A stretch of DNA of 43,425 nucleotides from Pseudoxanthomonas gei (lineage in GTDB: Bacteria; Pseudomonadota; Gammaproteobacteria; Xanthomonadales; Xanthomonadaceae), in NCBI RefSeq assembly GCF_010119615.1, contig NZ_QOVG01000013.1, positions 1 through 43,425 on the forward strand. The letters run 5' to 3'. Under the pieces are notes generated by a model. The model did no database searches. It was not told where the DNA came from and was given only the letters and a program-made list of their open reading frames with translations. Below, piece by piece: positions 8,325 to 17,107 of this stretch. Position numbers and translations under genes: made by a program. Positions within the stretch are counted from its first letter, which is position 1, and every line of letters starts with the position of its first letter.

Positions 8325-10505
8325 ATGACCACCCGCCTCGCCCTGGCGCTTGCCGCCTCCCTTGGACTTGCCATGCCCGCCTACGCAAAAGAGGCCGCCG
8401 CCCCGGCCGCCGCCGCAACCGCCAAGGCCTCGAACCCCTTCTTCGCCGAAAGCCCCCTGCCGCTGCACTACCCGCAGTTCGACAAGATCAAGGACAGCGA
8501 TTTCGCGCCCGCCTTCGACGCCGGCATGGCCGAGCAACTGAAGGAAGTGGATGCCATCGCGGGCAACAGCGCGGCGCCGACGTTCGACAACACCATCGTG
8601 GCGCTGGAAAAGAGTGGCCAGGTCCTGAATCGCGCGCAGACCGTTTTCTTCAGCCTGGTCGGCGCCGACACCAATGACGCGCGCAACAAGCTGCGTGCCG
8701 ATTACTCGGGCAGGTTCGCCGCCCATTCCGATGCCATTGCCCTCAACGGCAAGCTGTTCGAGCGCATCGACACGCTTTACAACAAGCGCGACAAGCTGGG
8801 ACTGGACGCCCAGGGCGTGCGCCTGGTCGAGCGTTACCACACCGATTTCGTGCGTGCCGGCGCCAGGCTGTCCGACGCGGACAAGGCCAAGCTCAAGGCG
8901 ATGAATTCGGAGCTGGCCGAACTGGGCAGCAAGTTCAGTGACAACGTGCTCAAGGACGTCAATGCCTCGGCCGTGGTCATCGACAGCGCCAAGCAGCTGG
9001 ATGGCTTCACCCCCGAGCAGATTGCCGGCGCCGCCGACCTGGCCAAGTCGCGCAAGCTGGAGGGCAAATACGTCATCACCCTGTTGAACACCACCGGCCA
9101 GCCGCCCGAATCCGAGCTGACCGATCGCGCAACCCGCCAGAAACTGCATGAAGCCTCGATCGCCCGTGGCAGCCACGGCGGCGAGTTCGACAACCGCGAG
9201 ATCATCAGCAAGATCATGAAGCTGCGCGCCAATCGCGCCAAGCTGCTGGGCTATCCCAACCATGCCGCCTACGTGCTCGAGGACGAGACCGCCAAGACCC
9301 CGGAAGCCGTCAACGACATGCTGGGCAAGCTGGCCCCGGCCGCTGTGGCCAACGCCAAGCGCGAAGCCGCCGACCTGCAGGCGATGATCAACAAGGAAGG
9401 TGGCAAGTTCGATCTGGCGCCGTGGGACTGGGCGTACTACACCGAGAAGGTCCGCAAGGACAAATACAACTTCGACGAGTCCCAGCTCAAGCCCTACTTC
9501 GAGTTGAACAACGTGCTGGAAAACGGCGTGTTCTATGCAGCCAACCAGCTCTACGGCCTGACCTTCAAGAAGCGCACCGACCTGCCGCTGTACAACCCGG
9601 ACATCACCACCTACGACGTCTTCGATGCGGACGGCAAGCAGCTGGCCATCTTCATCGCCGACATGTATGCGCGCGATTCCAAGCGCGGCGGCGCCTGGAT
9701 GAATTCCTACGTATCGCAGTCCGGCCTGACCGGCTACAAGCCCGTCGTCGCCAACCACCTCAACATCCCCAAGCCACCGGCGGGCAAGCCCACCCTGTTG
9801 ACCTGGGATGAAGTGACCACGGCCTTCCACGAGTTCGGCCATGCATTGCACGGCATGTTCTCGAACGTTGAATACCCCTACTTCACCGGTACCAGCGTGC
9901 CGCGTGATTTCGTGGAATACCCCTCGCAGGTCAACGAGATGTGGGCAGACTGGCCGGCCATCCTGAAGCATTACGCCAAGCACAATGAAACCGGCGCGCC
10001 GATGCCGCAGGAGCTGCTGGACAAGGTGGTTGCAGCCTCCAAGTTCAACCAGGGCTTCCGCACCACCGAATATCTGGGCTCGGCCATGCTGGACCAACGC
10101 TGGCACCAGATCAGCGCCGACCAGGTACCCGATGCGTCCGGCGTGATGGCCTTCGAGGCCGCCGCGCAGAAAGCCGACGGAACCAACTACGCGCCGGTCC
10201 CGCCGCGTTACCGCACGCCGTATTTCAGCCACATCATGGGCGGCTACTCGGCCGGCTACTACGCCTACATCTGGTCGGAAGTGCTGGACGCCAACAGCGT
10301 TGAATGGTTCGAGCAGCATGGCGGCCTGACCCGCGCCAACGGCGACCATTTCCGCAAGACCCTGTTGTCGCGTGGCGGCAGCACCGACGCGCTGCAGCTG
10401 TTCCAGGATTTCGCCGGCCATGCACCGAAGATCGAACCCCTGCTGAAGAAGCGCGGGCTGATGGCGGAAACCGAGGCAGGCGCGGCACCGGCGGCGACGA
10501 AGTAA
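8325..10505 (+). CDS. M3-family zinc oligopeptidase (peptidyl-dipeptidase Dcp-like)
   Basis: A 726-residue zinc metallopeptidase that degrades oligopeptides. The N-terminal signal (ALALAASLGLAMPAYA) suggests export to the periplasm, and an Ala-rich linker follows. The zinc motif HEFGH is at 502-506 (FHEFGHALHGMF), and the third zinc ligand Glu lies in EYPSQVNEMW about 28 residues on. SHIMGGYSAGYYAYIWSEV near the C-terminus is the substrate-tyrosine region typical of Dcp/OpdA. AAGGA-like spacing (AAGGAAAACCGCAG-ATG) supports the start at 8325. A terminator follows. Confidence 0.92.
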   Translation: MTTRLALALAASLGLAMPAYAKEAAAPAAAATAKASNPFFAESPLPLHYPQFDKIKDSDFAPAFDAGMAEQLKEVDAIAGNSAAPTFDNTIVALEKSGQVLNRAQTVFFSLVGADTNDARNKLRADYSGRFAAHSDAIALNGKLFERIDTLYNKRDKLGLDAQGVRLVERYHTDFVRAGARLSDADKAKLKAMNSELAELGSKFSDNVLKDVNASAVVIDSAKQLDGFTPEQIAGAADLAKSRKLEGKYVITLLNTTGQPPESELTDRATRQKLHEASIARGSHGGEFDNREIISKIMKLRANRAKLLGYPNHAAYVLEDETAKTPEAVNDMLGKLAPAAVANAKREAADLQAMINKEGGKFDLAPWDWAYYTEKVRKDKYNFDESQLKPYFELNNVLENGVFYAANQLYGLTFKKRTDLPLYNPDITTYDVFDADGKQLAIFIADMYARDSKRGGAWMNSYVSQSGLTGYKPVVANHLNIPKPPAGKPTLLTWDEVTTAFHEFGHALHGMFSNVEYPYFTGTSVPRDFVEYPSQVNEMWADWPAILKHYAKHNETGAPMPQELLDKVVAASKFNQGFRTTEYLGSAMLDQRWHQISADQVPDASGVMAFEAAAQKADGTNYAPVPPRYRTPYFSHIMGGYSAGYYAYIWSEVLDANSVEWFEQHGGLTRANGDHFRKTLLSRGGSTDALQLFQDFAGHAPKIEPLLKKRGLMAETEAGAAPAATK

Positions 10506-10532
10506 GCCTGCACGCTCGCAACAAAAACAGAA

Positions 10533-10560
10533 GCCGCCGGAGAAATCCGGCGGCTTTTTT
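10533..10560 (+). terminator. Terminator between convergent M3 peptidase and hypothetical gene
   Basis: A 9-bp GC-rich stem (10533-10541 and 10546-10554) with a GAAA tetraloop is followed by six T residues. On the minus strand the T-run is displaced, so it mainly serves the plus-strand gene. Confidence 0.88.
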
Positions 10561-10582
10561 CTATCAGGTGTCCGAGGCTCTG

Positions 10583-10993
10583 CTATTTCACGATCTGTTG
10601 CTGCTCGCCTGCAGGAACGGTCCAGTAGTACCGTTTCCTGGCGGGGTCATAGACCCGGTTGGGCGCGACCTGGATATACCCCTGCAGGGGTATGCCCGCA
10701 GCATCCAGCACCCCTATCGATGCAGGCGCGGTCGCCGCCTTGCGGATTGCCGGCGCGGGCGTGTCGTTGGCCGGCCCCTTGGCGCGTATGACAGTTGATC
10801 CCGGCGCACCGGGAGGGGATGTCTGCACGGCCGCCTGCGGCTGCTTCAACTGGGGGCCAGTGCCGCCGGCCGCTGGCGAGTTCTGGCTGGCTGGCGTCAC
10901 GCCCGGTTGCAGCAGCGTCTGGGCTACCGCCTGCGAAAGCGTCGACGTCAGCAGCAACCCCAGGGTGGTATGCAGCAACTTTTTCATGGGCAT
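10583..10993 (-). CDS. Small secreted hypothetical protein
   Basis: Not recognised. About 136 residues. Residues 1-26 look like a Sec signal peptide (MKKLLHTTLGLLLTSTLSQ then AVAQ). A Pro/Ala/Gln-rich low-complexity region follows (about 30-85). The C-terminal segment GYIQVAPNRVYDPARKRYY with WTVPAGEQQQ is the most structured-looking part. The frame is open upstream to 11242, but that part overlaps the next gene on the same strand and has no sensible protein. ATG codons at 10993 and 10987 are both possible. It lies downstream of cfa on the same strand and is probably periplasmic. Confidence 0.68.
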   Translation of the reverse strand: MPMKKLLHTTLGLLLTSTLSQAVAQTLLQPGVTPASQNSPAAGGTGPQLKQPQAAVQTSPPGAPGSTVIRAKGPANDTPAPAIRKAATAPASIGVLDAAGIPLQGYIQVAPNRVYDPARKRYYWTVPAGEQQQIVK

Positions 10994-11078
10994 CTGGCCG
11001 ATGGCGGGTGCATGACCGTAACCCCGCCCATATTCACCGCGCATGAAGCGGCCCGGGCCAGGTGAGTCGGTGTCGCCT

Positions 11079-12212
11079 TCATCGCGGCGCCAGGTAGCCG
11101 CCAGGTACGCCACCCCGGGACAGCACGAGCTGCCACAGCTGCGAGCTGCGCGTACGGAAGGTGGCCATCGACGCGGCCAGGTAATAGCGCCACATGCGCC
11201 GGAACCGCTCGTCGTAGCGCGCTGGCAAGGACGGCCAGGCACGCTCGATGTTCCGGCGCCATGCCTGCAGGGTCAGGTCGTAGTCGGCGCCAAAGCCGTG
11301 CCAGTCCTCCAGCACGAACAGCCCCTCCATCGCCTGCGCGATCTGCGCCGCCGACGGCAGCATGGAATTCGGGAAGATGTAGCGGCCGATCCACGGATCG
11401 GTGTGGCTGACCGAGCGGTTGGTACCGATGCTGTGCAGCAGGAACAGGCCCGACTCCGGCAGGCACCGCAGCGCCACTTCCATATAGGTCCGGTAGTTCT
11501 TGGCTCCCACGTGTTCGAACATGCCAAGAGAAAAGGCGGCGTCAAACGGTTCGTCAAGCTCACGGTAGTCCTGCAGGCGGATCTCGATGGGCAGCCCCGC
11601 GCAGAGTTCGCGGGCGTAGTCGGCCTGCTGCCTGGATATGGTGATCCCGACGCCACTGGTTCCGTAGCGCTCGGCGGCGAACTTCAGTGCTTCGCCCCAG
11701 CCGCAGCCGATGTCCAGCACGCGCATGCCCGGCTGCAGGCGCAGCTTGCGGCAAACCAGGTCCAGTTTGGCTTCCTGCGCCGCATCCAGGTCGGGCAGCA
11801 CCTGGCCGTCGGGCTGGGTCCAGTACCCGCAGCTGTAGACCAGGCGCTTGCCCAGCATCGCCCTGTACAGGTCGTTGCCCAGGTCGTAATGACGCTCGCC
11901 CACCACATGGCTGCGGCTGGGGCTCTGCAGGTTCAGGGCGCGCGCGCGCAACGCGTCCCACAACTCCCCAGCGCCATGCACGCGCTGGTCCAGCCCGGCC
12001 TGCAGCAGATGGACAAGGAAGTCGTCCAGCGATCCGGCATCCCACCAGCCTTCCATGTAGCTCTCGCCCAACCCCAGCGAGCCATGGGCAAGCACGCGCG
12101 CGTAGAAATGGGGGTCGTGGACGTGGATGTCCCAGGGGCGCGTACCATCCACCGCGATGCCGGCTTCTGCAAGCAGATCCACTACCCGTTGCTGGAAGCG
12201 TTCCTGCGGCAT
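11079..12212 (-). CDS. cfa: Cyclopropane-fatty-acyl-phospholipid synthase
   Basis: Methylates cis double bonds of membrane phospholipid acyl chains with S-adenosylmethionine to give cyclopropane fatty acids, a stationary-phase and acid-stress modification. The 377-residue length matches E. coli Cfa (382). Residues 126-131 YSCGYW contain the Cys equivalent to the active-site loop Cys. VLDIGCGWG (165-173) binds SAM. MFEHVGAKNYRTY (231-243), HSIGTNRSVSHTDPW (260-274) and IFPNSMLPS are diagnostic. A DUF3298-like lipoprotein gene ends 17 bases upstream on the same strand, so the two are probably co-transcribed. Confidence 0.95.
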   Translation of the reverse strand: MPQERFQQRVVDLLAEAGIAVDGTRPWDIHVHDPHFYARVLAHGSLGLGESYMEGWWDAGSLDDFLVHLLQAGLDQRVHGAGELWDALRARALNLQSPSRSHVVGERHYDLGNDLYRAMLGKRLVYSCGYWTQPDGQVLPDLDAAQEAKLDLVCRKLRLQPGMRVLDIGCGWGEALKFAAERYGTSGVGITISRQQADYARELCAGLPIEIRLQDYRELDEPFDAAFSLGMFEHVGAKNYRTYMEVALRCLPESGLFLLHSIGTNRSVSHTDPWIGRYIFPNSMLPSAAQIAQAMEGLFVLEDWHGFGADYDLTLQAWRRNIERAWPSLPARYDERFRRMWRYYLAASMATFRTRSSQLWQLVLSRGGVPGGYLAPR

Positions 12213-12229
12213 GACGGTCCCTCGATGGG

Positions 12230-13060
12230 TCAGGAAGCGGCGAACAGTCCTGCGTATTCGGGCGCGACGTGCGGCAGCAGCACCGCGGCCGGCACATCGA
12301 CCGTCTGCGTGCCATCGGCGTACGGGCCGACCTGGTATGGCGGAAATACGAAGCGCAGCGCGGTGATGCGTCCCTGTGCATCTACGATGGGCTGGAATTC
12401 TCGGAAATTGTCGACGTCCGGCTCGGTGCCCTCGTCGATCATCTTGTCGGCGGTGCGCACGAACTGCTGGCGCTCGCCCGGCGGCATCTCGTCGGCGTCG
12501 GCACGGACCGAAACGCCCGTATGCAGTTGTTCGCGGATGTAGCTGCCGATTTCCACCCAGCCTTCCACCTTGGGCACCAGTGCATTGGCGGTCAGCAACC
12601 TAGACTGGGCCGGCAACCAGACGAAGCGCGCCACCAGCGGCTCGCCGTGCGCACCGCCGGTATAGCGGCTGCCGTCCGCCGCGACCGCGACGAGTTGGGG
12701 GGTCTCCACCAGCTTTTCAAAGCTCAATGACAACTCGTAGGGGGCAGTGGGCTTGTCGTTGCCGAAGCCGGCCACCGCTTGCATCAGTTCGGCGCGGGCC
12801 CCGTCCGCATAGGCGGCCACGGCTTGCGCCAGCCCGGGGTACTTGTTGATGCCGGGAGGGTAGCTGATGCCCACGATGTAGCTTTCCTGCGTCTCTATGA
12901 CGTCCTTGAGCTCGGTGGCAGCGGGCGGCGCGGGCGCCGTCTCGACCTTGGCCTCCCCCTCCGCCGGTGTGACGCTCGGCGGACCATCGGCTTCGCGCTT
13001 GCAAGCGGTCAAAACCAGCATGAAGGCAAACAGCAGGGCGGGTTTCAACACGGGATGCAC
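12230..13060 (-). CDS. DUF3298/DUF4163-like lipoprotein
   Basis: A 276-residue predicted lipoprotein: signal peptide with lipobox LTAC (Cys20), then a Pro/Ala/Glu-rich linker to about residue 50. The body (ESYIVGISYPPGIN, RYTGGAHGEP, RFVWLPAQSRLL and a C-terminal FVFPPYQVGPYADGTQTVD) matches the domain pair DUF4163-DUF3298 found in RsiV-type proteins. The YVVGPYADG-like ending is characteristic. The function is not established; RsiV relatives bind lysozyme, but that is not shown for this family member. It is likely the first gene of an operon with cfa. Confidence 0.8.
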   Translation of the reverse strand: MHPVLKPALLFAFMLVLTACKREADGPPSVTPAEGEAKVETAPAPPAATELKDVIETQESYIVGISYPPGINKYPGLAQAVAAYADGARAELMQAVAGFGNDKPTAPYELSLSFEKLVETPQLVAVAADGSRYTGGAHGEPLVARFVWLPAQSRLLTANALVPKVEGWVEIGSYIREQLHTGVSVRADADEMPPGERQQFVRTADKMIDEGTEPDVDNFREFQPIVDAQGRITALRFVFPPYQVGPYADGTQTVDVPAAVLLPHVAPEYAGLFAAS

Positions 13061-13126
13061 GGCAAGGCTCCTTCCAAGGGTAGGTACAGTCTATGCCGCG
13101 TCGCAGCACAGCAACAGTCGCGCGGC

Positions 13127-13405
13127 TCAGGCATCGACCAGATCGGCGTACTCGGGGTGTCGGCGAATGTATTCGGCCGAGTAGCTGCACGCGGGTACCA
13201 CCCGCAGGCCAGAGGCGCGGGCATGGTCCAACGCGGCCTTGACCAGCGCACCGGCAATCCCCCTGCCCCCTATGGCACCGGGCACGGCGGTGTGGTCGAT
13301 CACCAGCTTCCCGTCCTCCAGGCGGTAGACCAGTTCGGAGAGGTGGCCCTCAGTTGTAGTGGTGAAGCGGTGGGCGGCGGTGTCGTGGGTTATGGCAGCG
13401 GTCAT
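13127..13405 (-). CDS. Mini-GNAT acetyltransferase (YjdJ-like)
   Basis: A 92-residue member of the small GNAT N-acetyltransferase group (COG2388). GGRGIAGALV (46-55) is the acetyl-CoA phosphate-binding loop, and PACSYSAEYIRRHPEY (71-86) is the family signature with the conserved Cys73. At half the size of ordinary GNATs it keeps only the cofactor core; substrates are unknown. The frame is open further upstream (13447), but the ATG at 13405 gives the usual length and MTAAITHDTA start. Confidence 0.85.
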   Translation of the reverse strand: MTAAITHDTAAHRFTTTTEGHLSELVYRLEDGKLVIDHTAVPGAIGGRGIAGALVKAALDHARASGLRVVPACSYSAEYIRRHPEYADLVDA

Positions 13406-13601
13406 GGCGGATCCAGGTGTTGGGTTGAAGGGATGCTTGCCGCTCAAGTCCGGAGCGGAGGCAAAACTGGACGCAGTGCGTCACTTTGGGGCGGCATTGG
13501 TATCGCAAGGCCTGCGGAACGGGGCTTTGAGGATGAACTTTCATGATTGGCACGAATACTGCTTTACCCATTCCAAGAACAAACTACCGACAGGAACGGC
13601 C

Positions 13602-13811
13602 ATGAGCCTTGACGACGTGATCAGCAACAACACCTCCTCCAGCGATTTCACCCTGTTGGAAGGCCTGTACCAGCTGGCAGTTACCGGCCATACCAACGAC
13701 TGGGAATTCGAGCGCCTCAACAACGCGGTGTACGAACGCCTGCTCTCGTCCTACGGCAATCTCGACAGGTCCCGCCTGGCCTCGGCCAACAACCAGCAGT
13801 CAGCCGACTGA
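13602..13811 (+). CDS. Small conserved-looking hypothetical protein
   Basis: Not recognised. A 69-residue soluble, mildly acidic protein, MSLDDVISNNTSSSDFTLLE at the start, predicted largely helical (LEGLYQLAVTGHTNDWEFER). AGGAACGGCC before the ATG at 13602 gives a good ribosome site. The open frame extends upstream to 13359, but that part is antisense to the GNAT gene. A strong terminator sits 62 bases after the stop, supporting a real transcript. No Cys, no membrane segment. Confidence 0.72.
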   Translation: MSLDDVISNNTSSSDFTLLEGLYQLAVTGHTNDWEFERLNNAVYERLLSSYGNLDRSRLASANNQQSAD

Positions 13812-13872
13812 TTCCGCCGCTGCGCCGGCAATCGCGCAGCGGGCCATACAAGAAGACCTGAGCACAGGTCCC

Positions 13873-13903
13873 GACGCAGGCGTCACCGCCTGCGTCTTTT
13901 TTT
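13873..13903 (+). terminator. Rho-independent terminator after the 69-residue gene
   Basis: A perfect 10-bp stem (13873-13882 and 13887-13896, GACGCAGGCG arm) with TCAC loop is followed by seven T residues. Confidence 0.92.
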
Positions 13904-13926
13904 GCGCCCGAAAAAGCCTTTCCCAC

Positions 13927-14661
13927 TCAGCGGTTATCGCGCTTGCCCTGGTTGCGGCGGTCCTGGGTGCCGGCGCTTCCCTGTATGGCCTTCATCCTGC
14001 TTTCGGCCGCATGCAGTTCCACCGCGGCTTCCGCGGCCTCGGCCGACTGGAATCCGGGATCCGGCACGTGGTTCTGCTGCGCATCAAGCAATTGCCACGG
14101 CTGCATTTCGCGGTCATGCGCCTGCTTCTGCTCCAGCAGCTTTTTCGTCACTGCCAGCGCCTGGTCGGGCGTGGTCTTGCGCGGCGCCCTGGATTTCCTG
14201 GCAGCAACTGCAGTCTTGTTTGCAGGGCGAACTGACGAAGCGGGCTTGGCTGACGCCGACTTCCTTGCCGACACGGCAGGCTGCGATGCATTCGGCCTGG
14301 GGCCCGCTTTTCTGGCGATCGGTTTCGTGGCCACTGCCTTCTTCGCGACCACCTTCTTCGCGATCGCCTTCGTCGCGATCGCCTTCTTCGCGACAGGCGT
14401 CTTTGCTACTGCCTTTTTTGCGACCGGCTTCTTTGCGACTGCCTTCTTGGTCAATGCCTTTTTCGTTATGCCCTTCTTCGCTGGCGAATTCTTTGCCGCA
14501 GCTTTCGAGGGCAAAGCCCTGGTCACGCTCTTTTTTGGCTTGACCGGCTTGGCCGCGGATGCGGTCGTCGCGGTCCTGCTGGCGGCCTTGCTCGCAGCCT
14601 GTTTGCGGGCAGCTGTCTTTTTCGCGGCCGTGGATGCCTTGGCGGGTTTTCGGGTAGCCAT
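13927..14661 (-). CDS. Histone H1-like Lys/Ala-rich nucleoid protein (AlgP-type)
   Basis: A 244-residue, extremely basic protein. Residues 1-165 are almost only Lys, Ala, Thr, Val, Pro, Ser and Arg. Between about 60 and 115 degenerate pentapeptides of the KKAVA/KKPVA type run in tandem, as in AlgP/AlgR3 of Pseudomonas and bacterial H1-like proteins that bind DNA non-specifically. The C-terminal 80 residues are different: acidic and helical (QALAVTKKLLEQKQAHDREM, then AEAAEAAVELHAAESRMKA), perhaps an oligomerisation module. GGAGATCGTGAGCG precedes the ATG. The repeated DNA makes length variation between strains likely. Confidence 0.85.
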   Translation of the reverse strand: MATRKPAKASTAAKKTAARKQAASKAASRTATTASAAKPVKPKKSVTRALPSKAAAKNSPAKKGITKKALTKKAVAKKPVAKKAVAKTPVAKKAIATKAIAKKVVAKKAVATKPIARKAGPRPNASQPAVSARKSASAKPASSVRPANKTAVAARKSRAPRKTTPDQALAVTKKLLEQKQAHDREMQPWQLLDAQQNHVPDPGFQSAEAAEAAVELHAAESRMKAIQGSAGTQDRRNQGKRDNR

Positions 14662-14741
14662 CGCTCACGATCTCCGTTGGGTTTACACGGGCAATCGATA
14701 ACACGCGAAACATTCAGATACGGTGAGTTCCCCGCGGCAAT

Positions 14742-15359
14742 CTAGCCTCCGAAAGAAGGATTCTGCAACTCGCGGAGGAAGTGTTGCAGCACCTCCGGCC
14801 GCATGATCAGCAGGAACATCACCCCGTAGGCGGCGCCGGCCAGGTGCGCGCTGTGGTTGATGCGGTCACCGCCGCGCTTGTCCATCCAGATGCTGTAGCC
14901 GACGTAGAGAACCGCGAACACGATGGCCGGCAGTGGAATGAAGAACACAAAGATCAGCTGCCAGGGTGCGATCAGGATGAAGGCGAACAGCACCGCCGAG
15001 ACTGCGCCGGAAGCACCCAGGCTCAGGTAGTTGGGGTTGTGCTGGTTCTTCAGGTAGGTGGGCAAGATGGATATGGCCAGCGCCGACAGGTAAAACATTG
15101 GATAGACCCAGACCCCTACCAGCCCCGTCATCAGCACCTCGATCTGCCGGCCGAAGAAGTACAGCGTGATCATGTTGAACAGCAGGTGCATGAAATCGGC
15201 ATGGATGAAGCCGTAGGTCAGCAGGCGGTCGTACTGCTTGTGCTTGTCGATCGCCGGCGGCCACAGGATCAGCCGGTCGGCCAGTTTGCGGTTGTTGAAG
15301 GCCATCCACGACACCAGGCAGGTGATGGCGATGAGCGCATAGGTGACGGGGGTTTCCAT
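14742..15359 (-). CDS. Rhomboid-family intramembrane serine protease
   Basis: A 205-residue polytopic membrane protein that should cleave transmembrane substrates. The catalytic Ser is at 117 in GASGA and the catalytic His at 172 in NHSAHLAGAAYG. HADFMHLLFNM (53-63) matches the conserved loop/TM2 motif. About six membrane segments are visible. The start ATG (15359-15357) shares one base with the TGA stop of the upstream peptide transporter (TGATG), which indicates translational coupling; the longer open frame upstream lies inside that gene and is not used. Confidence 0.9.
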   Translation of the reverse strand: METPVTYALIAITCLVSWMAFNNRKLADRLILWPPAIDKHKQYDRLLTYGFIHADFMHLLFNMITLYFFGRQIEVLMTGLVGVWVYPMFYLSALAISILPTYLKNQHNPNYLSLGASGAVSAVLFAFILIAPWQLIFVFFIPLPAIVFAVLYVGYSIWMDKRGGDRINHSAHLAGAAYGVMFLLIMRPEVLQHFLRELQNPSFGG

Positions 15360-16981
15360 CAGGCTGCCTCGGCTGCCGTGCGGTAGTGGTCCTGCATCGG
15401 GTAAGTTCGCGCATACAACGCGAAAACCGCGGCCGCCACGAATGCGAAGACGGCGAAGAAGAACATCAGGAAGGCGTTCTCGCTCAGCCCGGTCCCGGCG
15501 ATGTGCGAGATCACCGCGTCGTTGCGTACCGCGGCATTGGTCAGCAGTACCCACAGGCTGCCGAAGGTGCTGGCCAGGTACCAGAACGCCATGATCACCC
15601 CCTTCATCGCCTGGGTGGCCTGGCTGTAGGCGAACTCGAGCGCGGTGGCCGAAACCAGCACTTCACCGAAGGTCAGCAGCGCATAGGGTGCGATCTGCCA
15701 GGCCAGGGAGACCGGGTCTCCGCCGTCGATCGACAGCTGGATCATGCCGGCCACGATCCAGGCCACCCCGGAAAACGCGATGCCCCAGCCCATGCGCTTC
15801 AGCGCCGTGGGCTCGAAACCCCAACGGCGCAGCGCCGGGTACAGCACGATGTTGTTGAAGGGAATGATGGCCATCACCAGCAGCGGGTTGAGCGCCTGCA
15901 TCTGGCTGGCTTCCTTGACCAGAAAACTCGGCCACCACCACTGGTCGTGCGGCACCACCATGGTCTTGCCCTGCAGCACCCAGGTCGATGCCTTCTGGTC
16001 GAACAGCGACCAGAACGGCGTGGTCAGCGCGAACACGATGATCACCCGCAGCACCGCGCGCACGCTGTCGATGGCTGGATCCGAGTGCCGGCCGCGGGCA
16101 CGCTCCAGCTGCATCGACACGCCAACGCCGCCGAAGCCAATCAGTGCGCCCAATGCCAGGCAGGCGGTGATCACGAAGCCGAAATCCTGCGGCCAGAAAG
16201 CCGGCTTGAACGCCCAGCACAGCAGCATGGCCGCGGCAACGGCCACGCCCGCCTGCAGCACCCGCAGACCCGGACGGCCCTGCCCTTCGGCTTCGGTGGT
16301 CAATGCCGTGCGCGCGACGTTGTAGAAGGAATCAGGATCCTCGCCACGCGTGGGCGCAACCCGGATGTACTGCTTGCGCCCCAGCCAGAAGATCACCGTC
16401 GCGATGAGCATCAACAGGCCCGGAATGCCGAACGCCACCGAAGGGCCGTAGCTGCGCAGGAACAATGGCATCAGCAATGAGGCGAAGAAGCTGCCGAAGT
16501 TGATGATCCAGTAGAAGAAGTCGAAGACCACCTTGGCCAGGCTCTTGTTGGACTCGTCGAACTGGTCGCCCACGAACGACACCACCAGGGGCTTGATACC
16601 GCCCGAGCCCAATGCGATCAGGAACAGGCCGGTGTAGAAGCCGTTGCGGTTGTCCTCGAACAACGCCAGGCAGGCGTGGCCGGCGCAGTAGATCAGCGAG
16701 AACCACAGCACGGTGTTGTACTTGCCGAAATAGCGGTCCGACAGCCAGCCGCCGAGCAGCGGGAAGAAGTACACGCCGATGACGAAACTGTGGAAGACGT
16801 CCTTGGCCGCGCCTTCCCGGGCCGATTCGGGCAGATAGGCCAGGATCACGCTGCTGACCATGAACTGGACCAGGATGTTGCGCATCCCGTAGAAGCTGAA
16901 TCGTTCGCAGGCTTCGTTGCCGATGATGTAGGGGACCTGCTTTGGCAAACGTGCTCGGGTGGCGCCTGCGGCGTCGCTCAT
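15359..16981 (-). CDS. POT-family proton-coupled di/tripeptide transporter
   Basis: A 540-residue major-facilitator protein of the proton-dependent oligopeptide transporter family, importing di- and tripeptides. NEACERFSFYG (22-32) is the TM1 ExxER motif for proton coupling. GGWLSDRYFGKYNTV and the TM5 region FDFFYWIINFGSFFA (FYxxINxG signature) are also diagnostic. Twelve to fourteen hydrophobic segments are present. The ATG at 16981 has weak AGGATC upstream; the open frame continues to 17092 but is not protein-like. The overlap with the rhomboid gene forms a two-gene operon. Confidence 0.93.
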   Translation of the reverse strand: MSDAAGATRARLPKQVPYIIGNEACERFSFYGMRNILVQFMVSSVILAYLPESAREGAAKDVFHSFVIGVYFFPLLGGWLSDRYFGKYNTVLWFSLIYCAGHACLALFEDNRNGFYTGLFLIALGSGGIKPLVVSFVGDQFDESNKSLAKVVFDFFYWIINFGSFFASLLMPLFLRSYGPSVAFGIPGLLMLIATVIFWLGRKQYIRVAPTRGEDPDSFYNVARTALTTEAEGQGRPGLRVLQAGVAVAAAMLLCWAFKPAFWPQDFGFVITACLALGALIGFGGVGVSMQLERARGRHSDPAIDSVRAVLRVIIVFALTTPFWSLFDQKASTWVLQGKTMVVPHDQWWWPSFLVKEASQMQALNPLLVMAIIPFNNIVLYPALRRWGFEPTALKRMGWGIAFSGVAWIVAGMIQLSIDGGDPVSLAWQIAPYALLTFGEVLVSATALEFAYSQATQAMKGVIMAFWYLASTFGSLWVLLTNAAVRNDAVISHIAGTGLSENAFLMFFFAVFAFVAAAVFALYARTYPMQDHYRTAAEAA

Positions 16982-17107
16982 TGGGTGATCCTGGACCGTG
17001 ATGGGGGAAGGGTAACCGATAGGCCGGGCACGAATCGACGAAGCACTGCGGGTGCGAGCCCTGGCCGTTGCGGGCATGATTGGGTTTTCCACCGGAATCC
17101 ATCGCGT

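Noticed and set aside
8286..10421. 711-residue minus-strand frame opposite the M3 peptidase
   Set aside because: A mirror frame of a high-GC gene with complete catalytic motifs on the other strand; the product has no recognisable domain.
11043..12542. 499-residue plus-strand frame over cfa
   Set aside because: Opposite a clear cyclopropane synthase; no domain and it crosses two genes.
14330..14500. Repeated GCGACxGCCTTCTTC segments considered as a non-coding tandem repeat or CRISPR-like array
   Set aside because: They are the codons of the Lys/Ala repeats of the H1-like protein and keep the reading frame; spacers are absent.
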